Of a DNA stretch of 64,000 bases, positions 18,200-26,653 are shown one piece after another (the first letter of the stretch is position 1; every line of letters begins with the position of its first letter). The stretch spans positions 62,001 through 126,000 of the forward strand of contig JBGRQD010000011.1 of assembly GCA_041725935.1 (NCBI GenBank), in the 5' to 3' direction. The notes under the pieces are model-generated. The model ran no database searches. It saw nothing but the letters and a program-made list of their open reading frames with translations, and was not told the DNA's origin. Origin of the DNA: Marivita sp041725935. GTDB taxonomy: Bacteria > Pseudomonadota > Alphaproteobacteria > Rhodobacterales > Rhodobacteraceae. Made by a program: the position numbers and the translations under genes.

Positions 18200-18526
18200 A
18201 TGGCAGTCCATTCTGTCCCTTTCACCGCCGAGCCCGTGCCCGGCATGCCTTCCCCCCTCGACAGTGAAACAGCCATGCTGTTGCGCACCGTCCTGCTGCC
18301 GCATTTTGAACGGGCGACCAGTTGGGGTGACCTCTGCACGCGTCTTGCGTCCAAAGGCTACGCGATCACGTTCCGAAGCGGGCATCTTGTCCTGGCCGAC
18401 GATACGGGCAAGCCGGTCTGCACCGGATCCATGATCGGATCTCCGCTGGCGCGGCTCGCCAAACGTCTTGGCCGTCCCAAGCTGCGCACCGATTGCACCG
18501 GCGTCAGCGCAACGTTGCAGCACTGA
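18200..18526 (+). CDS. Small protein with 'WGDL' module, function unknown
   Basis: The 108-residue protein shares with the gene at 13598-14017 the pattern ATSWGDLCTRLASKGYAI, then a Gly-rich strand, a Cys (VCTGS), and LARLAKRLGRP. ATG 18200 is preceded by AAAGG; a TTG start at 18140 would add 20 residues that look non-coding. No membrane segment or signal peptide is visible. The N-terminal part differs from the paralog, so the WGDL stretch of about 60 residues is likely an independent module. Its stop codon abuts the stop of the convergent carbonic anhydrase gene. Confidence 0.72.
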   Translation: MAVHSVPFTAEPVPGMPSPLDSETAMLLRTVLLPHFERATSWGDLCTRLASKGYAITFRSGHLVLADDTGKPVCTGSMIGSPLARLAKRLGRPKLRTDCTGVSATLQH

Positions 18527-19177
18527 TCAGACCGGCTGGAACGCCCGGGTTTTCGGGTCGAAAAATTCCAGCCCGCCTTCGCCGATATCGGTCCACAGGC
18601 CGTGCAGCGTGAGCAGGTCCTGTTCGACCGCCTCGCGGATGAACGGAAACGTCATCAGGTTTTCGAGCGACACGATCACCGATTCCTTTTCCAGCGCGCG
18701 CACCTGCCCCTCGGGTGTGTTCATCGCCTTGACCCGCTCATAGCCAGGCCGCAGAATATCCATCCAGCGCCCGACAAAACTCGATTGTTCCTCGAGATGC
18801 GGCGCATTGCCGGAACACATGTCCAGACAGCCCTGAACACCGCCGCATTGCGAATGCCCGAGCACGATCAGATGCGCCACCTTGAGTGCCGTCACCGCGT
18901 ATTCCACCGCCGCCGATGTGCCGTGGTGATCCCCATCGGGTTCGTAGGGCGGCACAAGGTTGGCGATGTTGCGGTGGATGAAGAATTCGCCCTGATCCGC
19001 GCCGAAGATCGACGTGACGTGCACGCGGCTGTCACAGCATGACACCACCATCGCGCGCGGGCGCTGGCCTTCCGTTGCCAACCGCTTGTACCACGCGCGG
19101 TTGTCGGAATAGGTCGTGGCCTTCCAGCCTTGGTATCGTTGAATGAGATATGCGGGCAGCGGCTTCGCGGCGTCCAT
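18527..19177 (-). CDS. Carbonic anhydrase, beta class
   Basis: The 216-residue zinc enzyme interconverts CO2 and bicarbonate. The conserved zinc ligands and catalytic dyad are Cys48-Asp49-Ser50-Arg51 in CCDSRV, and His108 and Cys111 in GHSQCGGV. The length and the GTSAAVEYAV segment are typical of the bacterial beta class. It is probably cytosolic because no signal peptide is present. Transcription is independent: it converges on the WGDL gene and is divergent from the small gene at 19327. Confidence 0.95.
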   Translation of the reverse strand: MDAAKPLPAYLIQRYQGWKATTYSDNRAWYKRLATEGQRPRAMVVSCCDSRVHVTSIFGADQGEFFIHRNIANLVPPYEPDGDHHGTSAAVEYAVTALKVAHLIVLGHSQCGGVQGCLDMCSGNAPHLEEQSSFVGRWMDILRPGYERVKAMNTPEGQVRALEKESVIVSLENLMTFPFIREAVEQDLLTLHGLWTDIGEGGLEFFDPKTRAFQPV

Positions 19178-19326
19178 GAAATCCTCCGCCTTCTGGGTCG
19201 TCGTTCAAAGCGGGATACGTCGAAATTAATCGGAATTCGAGGGAAAAAGCTGTGACGGGCTTACCAATTGGAAAGACCGCTTTGCGATAGAGGGTGCCGG
19301 GTCGGGGTGAGAAAGGAATCAAGAAG

Positions 19327-19707
19327 ATGCAGACAATTTCGATTTTGCATCCACGCGATATGGCATATTTCGACGAGGACACGCTGAACAGCCTCAGCCG
19401 CGACCTTGGGCAATCGGTCGCCGAAAACATTCTCTGCCGCGCGCTCGAAGATATCGCAGTGCGTTTTGGACAGATCCGCGATGACTACGGCACCGGGAAC
19501 CATCAGGGCCTGCGAAAATCGGTGCGCGCGGTTCTTCCCATCGCGTCCCAGATCGGCTTGACGGGCCTTGCCCATATCGGGCGTGACGTTCTGATCTGCA
19601 TAGATCAGGGTGATCCGGTCGCGCTTGCCGCAACCCTGTGCCGGTTCCTGCGCTGGGGCGAAACGGCGATCTCCTTTGCGGATGTGGGGGCCGATCTTTC
19701 CCTCTGA
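19327..19707 (+). CDS. Small all-helical protein, possibly HPt-like
   Basis: The 126-residue protein starts MQTISILHPRDMAYF after an AAAGGA site. Its predicted helices include HQGLRKSVRAVLPIASQIGL followed by AHIGRDVLICIDQGDPVAL. This loosely follows the spacing of a histidine-phosphotransfer (HPt) domain, where a His-containing helix is followed by a short helix pair. The canonical H-x-L-K-G is not exact, so a phosphorelay role is a guess. No kinase or response regulator lies in the window. The downstream aminopeptidase gene starts 60 bp later and could be cotranscribed. Confidence 0.66.
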   Translation: MQTISILHPRDMAYFDEDTLNSLSRDLGQSVAENILCRALEDIAVRFGQIRDDYGTGNHQGLRKSVRAVLPIASQIGLTGLAHIGRDVLICIDQGDPVALAATLCRFLRWGETAISFADVGADLSL

Positions 19708-19766
19708 TTCCGCTTGCAGAGCGTGTGCAAGGGCGTACCTTCCCCCAATCTGAAAAGGGGAATTTC

Positions 19767-21152
19767 ATGACTGTCGCACTCGCGCCTGCGGGCACCAAGG
19801 CTTTGCCGATCCACGTTCTGGGCAGCGACGATGTTGCGCTCTGGGCCGGGCAGCAAAGCGACCGCATCCGCACTTTGGTCGACGCCAGTGGCTTCAAGGG
19901 CGGCATCACGACCGCGTTGATGATCCACGATGCCGAAGGTCACCCAGAGGCGGCGCTGGTCGGGTATGGCACCCAAGCAGCGCGCAAGCGCGACCGCTTT
20001 GTACTGGCGGCAGCCCTGCCGAAACTCGCCCCCGGCACCTACCGGATCGACAGCGGCATCGACCCCGATCACCTCGAGCAAGAGGCGCTGGGCTGGCTGC
20101 TGGCCTGCTACAGCTTCACTCGGTATCGGCAGAACAGCGTGGATCACGCGACGCTGGTCACGCCCGACGGTGTCGATGCACAGCGCGTGTCGATCTTGGC
20201 CGAGGCAGAGTTCCTGACCCGCGATCTGATCAACACCCCGGCCTCCGACATGGGACCGGCGGAACTGGAATCCGCGGCGCGCGGTCTGGCCGAGACCCAC
20301 AACGCCAAGATCACCGTCATCACCGGAGAGGCGCTGCTCAAGAACAATCTGCCGATGATCCACACCGTGGGCCGCGCATCGGACCGCGCGCCCCGGCTGA
20401 TCGACATGCACTGGGGCAACACTGGCCCGAAAATCACGCTTGTGGGCAAGGGGGTCTGTTTCGACACGGGTGGGCTCAACCTCAAACCGGGCAGTTCCAT
20501 GGGCCTGATGAAAAAGGACATGGGCGGAGCGGCAAACGTGCTGGGGCTTGCGCACATGATCATGGCGTCGGGTCTTGATGTACGCCTGCGCGTATTGATC
20601 CCGGCTGTCGAAAACGCGGTCAGCGCAAACAGCTTTCGCCCGCAGGACATTCTCACCTCGCGCAAAGGTCTCACGGTCGAGATCAACAACACGGATGCCG
20701 AAGGCCGGCTGGTGCTGGCCGATGCGCTGACCCTCGGCTCCGAAGGCGAACCTGACCTGATCGTGTCGATGGCGACCCTGACAGGGGCTGCCCGTGTCGC
20801 CGTGGGTCCCGACCTTGCGCCCTATTTCACTGATGACGATGTCGCTGCAACCTCGCTCGATCTTGCGGCGCGGCGCATGGCCGATCCGGTCTGGCGGTTG
20901 CCCTTCCACGACCCCTACGAGGCGATGATTGAACCCGGCATCGCCGATCTGGACAACGCGCCCAGCGGCGGGTTTGCCGGGTCGATCACCGCCGCGCTGT
21001 TCCTGCGCCGGTTTGTCACCGAACGGGATCGCTACATGCATTTCGACATCTACGGCTGGCAACCCGTCGCTGCCCCCGGCCGCCCAAAGGGGGGTGCTCT
21101 GCAAGGCGCACGCGCGCTCTTTGCCGCCCTGCCGGACATGCTCGACCTGTGA
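19767..21152 (+). CDS. Leucyl aminopeptidase family protein (M17)
   Basis: The 461-residue metallo-aminopeptidase has the M17 motifs: GKGVCFDTGGLNLKPG, which binds metal, KKDMGGAANVLG, and NTDAEGRLVLADAL, which holds the catalytic Asp/Glu. The shorter N-terminal domain places it in the 'leucyl aminopeptidase family' group, distinct from the longer PepA found elsewhere in most genomes. AAAAGGGG precedes ATG 19767. The stop overlaps the GTG start of the NlpC/P60 gene, which suggests that the two act together. One plausible role is in turnover of peptides from the cell wall. Confidence 0.92.
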   Translation: MTVALAPAGTKALPIHVLGSDDVALWAGQQSDRIRTLVDASGFKGGITTALMIHDAEGHPEAALVGYGTQAARKRDRFVLAAALPKLAPGTYRIDSGIDPDHLEQEALGWLLACYSFTRYRQNSVDHATLVTPDGVDAQRVSILAEAEFLTRDLINTPASDMGPAELESAARGLAETHNAKITVITGEALLKNNLPMIHTVGRASDRAPRLIDMHWGNTGPKITLVGKGVCFDTGGLNLKPGSSMGLMKKDMGGAANVLGLAHMIMASGLDVRLRVLIPAVENAVSANSFRPQDILTSRKGLTVEINNTDAEGRLVLADALTLGSEGEPDLIVSMATLTGAARVAVGPDLAPYFTDDDVAATSLDLAARRMADPVWRLPFHDPYEAMIEPGIADLDNAPSGGFAGSITAALFLRRFVTERDRYMHFDIYGWQPVAAPGRPKGGALQGARALFAALPDMLDL

Positions 21153-22015
21153 CGGATCGGCGGGCATTCTGGGCGACGGCGCACGAGGATGAGATCGCGC
21201 AGTTCTTCCGCGACAAGGGGCTGCACCGGGGTGAGCCAGAGGTCAGACGCATCTTTCAACCCGTGACCGACCTTTTGAATGCGACGGGCGGCGAGCGAGA
21301 TCGCCAGGTGCTGCGCGGGCAGGCCTTCACCGTACATGCCCTCTCCGAAACCGGTTGGGCATTCGGTGAAACGCAAGCCGACGGCTATTCCGGCTGGATC
21401 GAGGCCGCAGCGCTGGTCAGCCATCCCGACAAGACCCCGACCCATCGCGTCACCGCTGCAAAAACCTACGCCAAGAGCAAAAGCGGACTTAAAACTGCGG
21501 GTGGGGTCACGCCGCTTTCGCTGGGGTCAGAGCTTGTCGTTCTCGACGACAGCGACGGTTGGTGCCGCATCGCATGGTCGGGTGGCGTTACCGTGTCAGA
21601 GCTTTTTGTGCCAAGTCTGCACCTGAGCCCGATCCCCGACCGGGAACCTGACCCGGTCACCGTTGCCGAACGCCTGATCGGCACGCCTTACCTCTGGGGT
21701 GGCAATTCCGCCTTCGGGATTGACTGCTCCGGTCTGGTGCAGATCGCCTGTCACGCCTGCGGCATTCCCTGTCCCGGCGACAGCGATCAGCAGAGGGCGC
21801 AGCTTGGTGACACTCTAGACCCCGACACAGCGCCACAACGCGGCGACCTGCTGTTCTGGAAAGGTCATGTCGGCTGGGTCTCCGATCCCCACACGCTTCT
21901 GCATGCGAATGCACATTCCATGTCGGTGGCCTATGAACCGCTCCGTGCTGCGATCCAGAGGATTGCCGAACAGGGTGATCCGGTCCTGCGCCACGCGCGC
22001 TTGACGCTGGGTTAA
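21149..22015 (+). CDS. SH3-domain NlpC/P60 family endopeptidase
   Basis: The 288-residue protein starts at a GTG overlapping the aminopeptidase stop (GTGA). Two SH3-like segments are apparent (about 50-90 and 100-155). The NlpC/P60 domain follows with the catalytic Cys193 in FGIDCSGLVQ and His in KGHVGWV. There is no signal peptide, so it is probably cytoplasmic, like gamma-D-glutamyl-diaminopimelate endopeptidases that recycle wall peptides. Its coupling to an M17 aminopeptidase fits sequential degradation of muropeptide stems; the actual substrate is inferred. Confidence 0.9.
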   Translation: MTDRRAFWATAHEDEIAQFFRDKGLHRGEPEVRRIFQPVTDLLNATGGERDRQVLRGQAFTVHALSETGWAFGETQADGYSGWIEAAALVSHPDKTPTHRVTAAKTYAKSKSGLKTAGGVTPLSLGSELVVLDDSDGWCRIAWSGGVTVSELFVPSLHLSPIPDREPDPVTVAERLIGTPYLWGGNSAFGIDCSGLVQIACHACGIPCPGDSDQQRAQLGDTLDPDTAPQRGDLLFWKGHVGWVSDPHTLLHANAHSMSVAYEPLRAAIQRIAEQGDPVLRHARLTLG

Positions 22016-22052
22016 AAAACCGTCTAATCGCGGCACATTTGGGAGCACTCCT

Positions 22053-23297
22053 ATGCAAGCGCGCGCCTCCATCTTCACACCCGTCCTTGTCGGCGGATGT
22101 GTCATCATCATGGTGTCCTTTGCGATCCGCGCCAGCTTTGGTGTGTTCCAGATCCCCATCGCCGAGGAATTCGGCTGGCTGCGGGCCGAATTCTCTCTGG
22201 CCATCGCGATCCAGAACCTTGCCTGGGGCATTGGCCAACCCCTTTTCGGCGCGCTGGCCGAAAAGATCGGCGACCGCAAGGCGATCATCCTTGGCGCGTT
22301 GACCTATGCCGCAGGTCTGGTGCTGTCGTCTTTCGCGGTCACACCCACCGCACATCAGTTCTACGAGATCCTCGTGGGCTTCGGCGTGGCAGGCACCGGG
22401 TTCGGCGTGATCCTCGCCGTGGTGGGCCGTGCCAGTTCCGACGCCAACCGCTCCATGAGCCTCGCCATCGCCACCGCCGCAGGCAGCGCGGGGCAGGTCT
22501 TTGGCGCGCCGGTCGCGGAATGGATGCTGACGCTCATGAGCTGGCAGATGGTGTTCATCTGGTTCGCGGCGGTCATCCTCGCGGTGACGCTGGTGCTGCC
22601 GTTCATGCGGTCACCGACACCTCTGGCCAGCCGGGCCGAGCTTGAGGAAAGCATGGGCACCATCCTTGTCCGGGCCTTCCGCGATCCGTCTTATGCGCTG
22701 ATCTTCCTTGGTTTTTTCAGCTGTGGCTACCAATTGGCATTCGTGACCGCGCATTTCCCGGCCTTCGTGACCGAACTCTGCGGCCCGATCCAGCCGGGGG
22801 GCGTGCTCCATTCCCTTGGCATCACGACAACATCGGCGCTGGGCGCGGTGTCGATTTCGCTCATCGGGTTGATGAACATCGTCGGCACGCTGATGGCGGG
22901 ATGGGCCGGCAACCGCTGGTCCAAGAAATACCTGTTGGCGGGCATCTACACGGGCCGCACCATCATCGCGGCGCTCTTCATCATGTTCCCGATCACCCCC
23001 ACATCGGTGATCCTGTTTTCCGCTGCAATGGGGTCGCTCTGGCTGGCCACGGTGCCGCTCACATCGGGGCTGATCGCGCATATCTACGGGCTGCGCTACA
23101 TGGGCACGCTCTACGGGATCGTCTTCTTCAGCCACCAATTGGGCAGCTTTTTGGGTGTGTGGCTGGGGGGGCGGATGTACGACATCCACGGCGATTACAC
23201 GCTGGTCTGGTGGATCGGTGTCGGAGTCGGCGCCTTCAGCGCCATCGTGCATTTGCCGATCCGCGAGAAACGCCAGCCGCTTCCGCTCGCCGCATGA
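22053..23297 (+). CDS. MFS transporter
   Basis: The 414-residue protein has about 12 hydrophobic segments. After TM2 comes the typical MFS loop motif GALAEKIGDRKAIILG (G-x-x-x-D/E-R-x-x pattern). A central loop of about 25 polar residues (near 190-215) divides the two six-helix halves. It resembles the OFA/monocarboxylate-type MFS proteins common in Roseobacters, such as 'MFS transporter, oxalate/formate antiporter-like'; the substrate cannot be set. GGGAG precedes the ATG. It ends in the convergent composite palindrome region. Confidence 0.9.
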   Translation: MQARASIFTPVLVGGCVIIMVSFAIRASFGVFQIPIAEEFGWLRAEFSLAIAIQNLAWGIGQPLFGALAEKIGDRKAIILGALTYAAGLVLSSFAVTPTAHQFYEILVGFGVAGTGFGVILAVVGRASSDANRSMSLAIATAAGSAGQVFGAPVAEWMLTLMSWQMVFIWFAAVILAVTLVLPFMRSPTPLASRAELEESMGTILVRAFRDPSYALIFLGFFSCGYQLAFVTAHFPAFVTELCGPIQPGGVLHSLGITTTSALGAVSISLIGLMNIVGTLMAGWAGNRWSKKYLLAGIYTGRTIIAALFIMFPITPTSVILFSAAMGSLWLATVPLTSGLIAHIYGLRYMGTLYGIVFFSHQLGSFLGVWLGGRMYDIHGDYTLVWWIGVGVGAFSAIVHLPIREKRQPLPLAA

Positions 23298-23357
23298 CAA
23301 AGGCCTGTTTGCGTTAACGCAAACAGGCGATGCGTCAACGCATCGTGGCCCTTTGTC
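23296..23357. terminator. Composite nested palindrome between convergent genes
   Basis: The element fills the whole 62-bp space from the MFS stop to the next gene's stop. An outer inverted repeat, GACAAAGG-CC / GGCC-CTTTGTC, encloses a perfect 26-bp loop-free palindrome (23303-23328, centre CGTT|AACG) and an 18-bp quasi-palindrome (23328-23345, arms CGATGCGT/ACGCATCG). It probably terminates both transcripts. The same two palindromes recur in inverted order at 29972-30011. Confidence 0.65.
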
Positions 23358-24274
23358 TAACGGGTCTGCCACCGATCCAGGATGTAGCGGCTGACCATCA
23401 GGTCCAGATGCGCCCCGCCGCCATTCTTGAACAGCGTGATCTCGTCTTCGGACCGCCGCGCAAATGCGTTCAGGTCATAATAATCCGCCACGATATCGCC
23501 CTCGGTGATCACCCCGCGCGCAATCGGATCCCGGATCTCGCCGATATGCCCCACAGTGGTGTCCAGTGAATCCACGAACACCCGCGACCGCGTCAGCGCC
23601 GCATCATCCGCCTCGCGCATGTCGGGCCGGTAGGCTCCGATCAGATCCACATGCGTTCCCGGGCGCAACCACTCCCCGCGCAAGACAGGCTCGGTCGACA
23701 TGGTGGCGCAACTGACGATATCCGCCTGTCCTACGGCCTCTGCCAGATCATCCGCTGCCATGACGTGACCAAATGCATCCGCCAGGTCTTGCGCCTTGGA
23801 GCTGGTCCGGTTCCAGATCAGAAACCGGGCTCCCGGAAACGCCGCCGAATACGCCTCGATCAAGGACCGCGCCACGGTCCCCGCACCGACGATCAGGATC
23901 ACCTCACTGTCCACCCGCGCCAACCGACGCGCTGCCAGCAAACTGTCCCCGGCCGTCTTCCACTTGGTGACGAGGTGAAAATCCACAATCGCCGTCAGCG
24001 TCCCGTCGCCATCGGAATAGACCGACACACCGCCATTCACCGCAGGTTTACCCAGTCCGGTATTGCCCGGAAAGATCGTGGCCGATTTCACAGCCAGCCC
24101 AAGCCCGTCGATCCATGCCGCCCGGTTCAAAAGCGTATCTCCTCCGCGATAGAGGAAACTGTCCGCAATCTCGGCCTTTGGCAGATCATGTCCCGCCGCA
24201 ATCGCATCGGTCAGGCCGATCCAGTCAAGCTGCGCTTCTCCTTGCTCAAAGGGAATGATCTCGGGTGTGGTCAT
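23357..24274 (-). CDS. Ornithine cyclodeaminase / mu-crystallin family protein
   Basis: The 305-residue NAD(P)-dependent protein has the Rossmann motif VGAGTVARSLIEAY, preceded by the KSATIFPGN-like substrate region and TAIVDFHLVTKWKTAG. The family includes ornithine cyclodeaminase, alanine dehydrogenase, ketimine reductases and lysine cyclodeaminase, and the exact substrate cannot be read from sequence. It is the last gene of a four-gene minus-strand run (AEC transporter, FghA, YaiI, this gene). Confidence 0.88.
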   Translation of the reverse strand: MTTPEIIPFEQGEAQLDWIGLTDAIAAGHDLPKAEIADSFLYRGGDTLLNRAAWIDGLGLAVKSATIFPGNTGLGKPAVNGGVSVYSDGDGTLTAIVDFHLVTKWKTAGDSLLAARRLARVDSEVILIVGAGTVARSLIEAYSAAFPGARFLIWNRTSSKAQDLADAFGHVMAADDLAEAVGQADIVSCATMSTEPVLRGEWLRPGTHVDLIGAYRPDMREADDAALTRSRVFVDSLDTTVGHIGEIRDPIARGVITEGDIVADYYDLNAFARRSEDEITLFKNGGGAHLDLMVSRYILDRWQTR

Positions 24275-24295
24275 GGCTCTCTCCCTTCTCAGGTC

Positions 24296-24757
24296 TCAGC
24301 GTGGCAAGTCACTCGCCGCCGCCCGCATCTCGCGCTCCAATGCATCCAGAAACCGCGACCGATCCGCCTTGGAAAACGCCTTGCCGCCGCCTTGCCGGAA
24401 CGGGTCCGCCGCGCGCAGATCGGTCATCAGGTCACGCGTCGCCAGAACCTGCCCGATATTGCGCGCATCCAGACGTTCGCCGTTGTGCTTCAGCACCCGC
24501 GCGCCATTCTCGACACAGCGTGCCGCCAGCGGAATATCTCCGGTGATCACCACATCCCCCGGCCCGGCGTGATCCGCGATCCACATATCGGCCACGTCCG
24601 GTCCGTCAGGCACGACAACCACCTCGACAAAGGGGTTTTCCGACATTCGCAAGCCACCGTTTGACACCAGATACATCTGCGCCTTGTGCCGTGTCGCGAC
24701 GCGCTCGGCCTCACCCTTCACGGGGCAGGCGTCAGCATCGACGAACAGCCGGGTCAC
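24296..24757 (-). CDS. YaiI/YqxD family protein (DUF188)
   Basis: The 153-residue protein belongs to the YaiI/YqxD family, with the N-terminal FVDADACPVKGEAERVA and the VITGDIPLAARC motif. The fold is PIN-like, with conserved Asp residues (DADACP, GDIPLA) suggesting a metal-dependent nuclease, but the function is not established. The GTG start overlaps the stop of the upstream S-formylglutathione hydrolase gene by 4 bp. Confidence 0.92.
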   Translation of the reverse strand: MTRLFVDADACPVKGEAERVATRHKAQMYLVSNGGLRMSENPFVEVVVVPDGPDVADMWIADHAGPGDVVITGDIPLAARCVENGARVLKHNGERLDARNIGQVLATRDLMTDLRAADPFRQGGGKAFSKADRSRFLDALEREMRAAASDLPR

Positions 24758-25584
24758 AGCCCGAGGGCCTCCGCGTGGAACGCGATATGGTCCGGGATGA
24801 AGGTGGACACGAAGAAATAGGAATGATCGTAGCCCTTCTGCATCCGGAACACCCCGTCCTGCCGTCGCGTCGCCATGGCGTGGCTCAGTGCTTCGGGCTT
24901 GAGCAGGTCCAAAAACTGGTCCGCGCCACCCTGATCCACGAGAATCGGCCCGTCGAACCCGACAGCCTGCATCTGAACCGTTGCGTCATGCTTGGCCCAG
25001 GCGCTTTCATCCGAACCCAGATAGGCCGACAATTGCTTGCGCCCCCAATCGCTCTGGCTGGGGTTGGCGATCGGCGCAAAGGCCGACACCGAGGCGAAGC
25101 GCCCGGGATGCCCCATCGCAAGCGTCAGCGCGCCATGCCCGCCCATCGAATGCCCGGTGATCGCCTGCCGGTCCAGATCAATGGCAAACGCCTCGCCAAG
25201 CAACGTCGGCAACTCCTCTGCCACGTAATGCCACATCTTGAAATGCGGCGCCCAAGGGTCTTGCGTCGCGTTCACGTAGAACCCCGCGCCCTTGCCCAGA
25301 TCATAAGCGTCGTCGTCCGCCACGTCGTCCCCACGCGGGGACGTATCCGGAAACACCACGGCCATCCCCGCGTCTGCGGCAAAGCCCTGCGCAGCCGCCT
25401 TGGTCATGGCGTTCTCATGGGTGCAGGTCAGACCCGACAGATACCACAGCACAGGCACCGGGCCGTCCTTGGCCTGCGGTGGCAGGAACAACCCGAGGGC
25501 CATGTCGCACGCGCAGGCGTCCGAGGCGTGACGGTAGACACCCTGCACACCCCCAAAACATCTGTTCTCCGAGACGGTTTCCAT
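24754..25584 (-). CDS. fghA: S-formylglutathione hydrolase
   Basis: The 276-residue serine esterase hydrolyses S-formylglutathione to formate and glutathione, the second step of glutathione-dependent formaldehyde detoxification. The nucleophile Ser146 is in ITGHSMGGHGAL. The family block WYLSGLTCTHEN and the C-terminal YDHSYFFVSTFI with the catalytic His are intact. The METVSEN start follows AAGGGAAG. The partner formaldehyde dehydrogenase gene is not in the window. Confidence 0.94.
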   Translation of the reverse strand: METVSENRCFGGVQGVYRHASDACACDMALGLFLPPQAKDGPVPVLWYLSGLTCTHENAMTKAAAQGFAADAGMAVVFPDTSPRGDDVADDDAYDLGKGAGFYVNATQDPWAPHFKMWHYVAEELPTLLGEAFAIDLDRQAITGHSMGGHGALTLAMGHPGRFASVSAFAPIANPSQSDWGRKQLSAYLGSDESAWAKHDATVQMQAVGFDGPILVDQGGADQFLDLLKPEALSHAMATRRQDGVFRMQKGYDHSYFFVSTFIPDHIAFHAEALGL

Positions 25585-25597
25585 GCTGCTTCCCTTC

Positions 25598-26524
25598 CTA
25601 GACAAGAACCTGACTGATCACGAACGACACCGTCACGATGCTCAGCGCCGTCGAAATCAGAATGGCCGCCGACACGCGTTGTGGGGCCACGTTGTAATGC
25701 TGCGCAAGAATGAACACGTTGCCGGCAACAGGCAAGGCGGCAGCGGCCACAACGACACCCGCCTTGTAGGGGTCTGCCGGGAAGAGGATAAACACCCCGA
25801 TCGCCACCAGCGCCGGATGGAGCACCAGCTTGCAAAAGCTCAGCCACCCCGCGATGGTCAGCCGCTCGGCCGATTTGCTGGCCAGCGACGCCCCGATGGC
25901 GAACAGCGCACCGGGCGTGGCAGCGGCGCCGAGGATCGACAGGAACTGGTTGAGCGGCGCTGGAATAGGCACACCTGTCGATGACACCATGAACCCCGCC
26001 ACAATGGCCACGATCATCGGGTTCTTGAGAAGGCCCACCCCGACGGTCCTGAAAATGCGCATCGACATGCGCCCTTCGCGCGACCCGACCACAAGGATCA
26101 CGATCAGCGATGAAAAGACGACCAGATCGATGGTCAAAGCAAGGATGATCGGTCCAACCGCGTCTTGCCCCATCAGAAGTGCCAGCATCGGCACGCCCAG
26201 AAAGCCGGTGTTCCCGATGGCCGCGACCTGCCCCTCGAAGGCGGCGGTTTCGGTGTTCATGCCCCGCAGGAACCCCACCGCCATGCCGATCCCGTAGACA
26301 AATGCAGTTCCCCACAGATACCCCGCCGCGATGCGCCAGTCGAAGATCTCGGCAATCGACAGGTTTGCCGAGAACCGGAACAACATGGCCGAGAGTGCGA
26401 AGTAGAACACGAACTTGGTCAGGTAGGCTGTCGCCTCGGGCGTGAAAAACCCCGTCTTTCCCGCGCCGTAACCTACGGCAATCAGGGCGAAAAACGGCAG
26501 GGTTTGAAGCAGGATATCCAGCAT
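25598..26524 (-). CDS. AEC family transporter (auxin efflux carrier-like)
   Basis: The 308-residue membrane protein has about ten hydrophobic helices in the two-halves arrangement of the AEC/BART superfamily. There is a central polar loop after TM5 (GSREGRMSMRIFR) and a KNPMIVAIVAGF motif. Bacterial members are usually thought to carry malate, malonate or other small acids; the substrate here is unknown. It lies 13 bp upstream of fghA and is probably the first gene of that operon. Confidence 0.9.
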   Translation of the reverse strand: MLDILLQTLPFFALIAVGYGAGKTGFFTPEATAYLTKFVFYFALSAMLFRFSANLSIAEIFDWRIAAGYLWGTAFVYGIGMAVGFLRGMNTETAAFEGQVAAIGNTGFLGVPMLALLMGQDAVGPIILALTIDLVVFSSLIVILVVGSREGRMSMRIFRTVGVGLLKNPMIVAIVAGFMVSSTGVPIPAPLNQFLSILGAAATPGALFAIGASLASKSAERLTIAGWLSFCKLVLHPALVAIGVFILFPADPYKAGVVVAAAALPVAGNVFILAQHYNVAPQRVSAAILISTALSIVTVSFVISQVLV

Positions 26525-26593
26525 ATGTGCTGTGTTACCACGAGGGCGGGCGGGGTCAATTCCGTAGATGCTTAACCCGTTCTTTACCGAGCT

Positions 26594-26622
26594 TGATCGA
26601 AGATAGGCACAGACTTATATTT
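26594..26622 (+). promoter_or_regulatory. Promoter of the mini-protein gene
   Basis: TTGATC (26594-26599) and TATATT (26617-26622) are separated by 17 bp, close to the sigma-70 consensus. A perfect 7-bp inverted repeat, CTTGATC (26593-26599) and GATCAAG (26626-26632), flanks the core and could be an operator. The start codon of the small gene is about 30 bp downstream. Confidence 0.6.
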
Positions 26623-26653
26623 GTGATCAAGACACGGACGCTCGGGAAAACCT

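Noticed and set aside
19605..21167. 520-codon reading frame antisense to the M17 aminopeptidase
   Set aside because: No recognisable domain, His/Arg-rich composition typical of antisense frames, and it covers a complete real gene.
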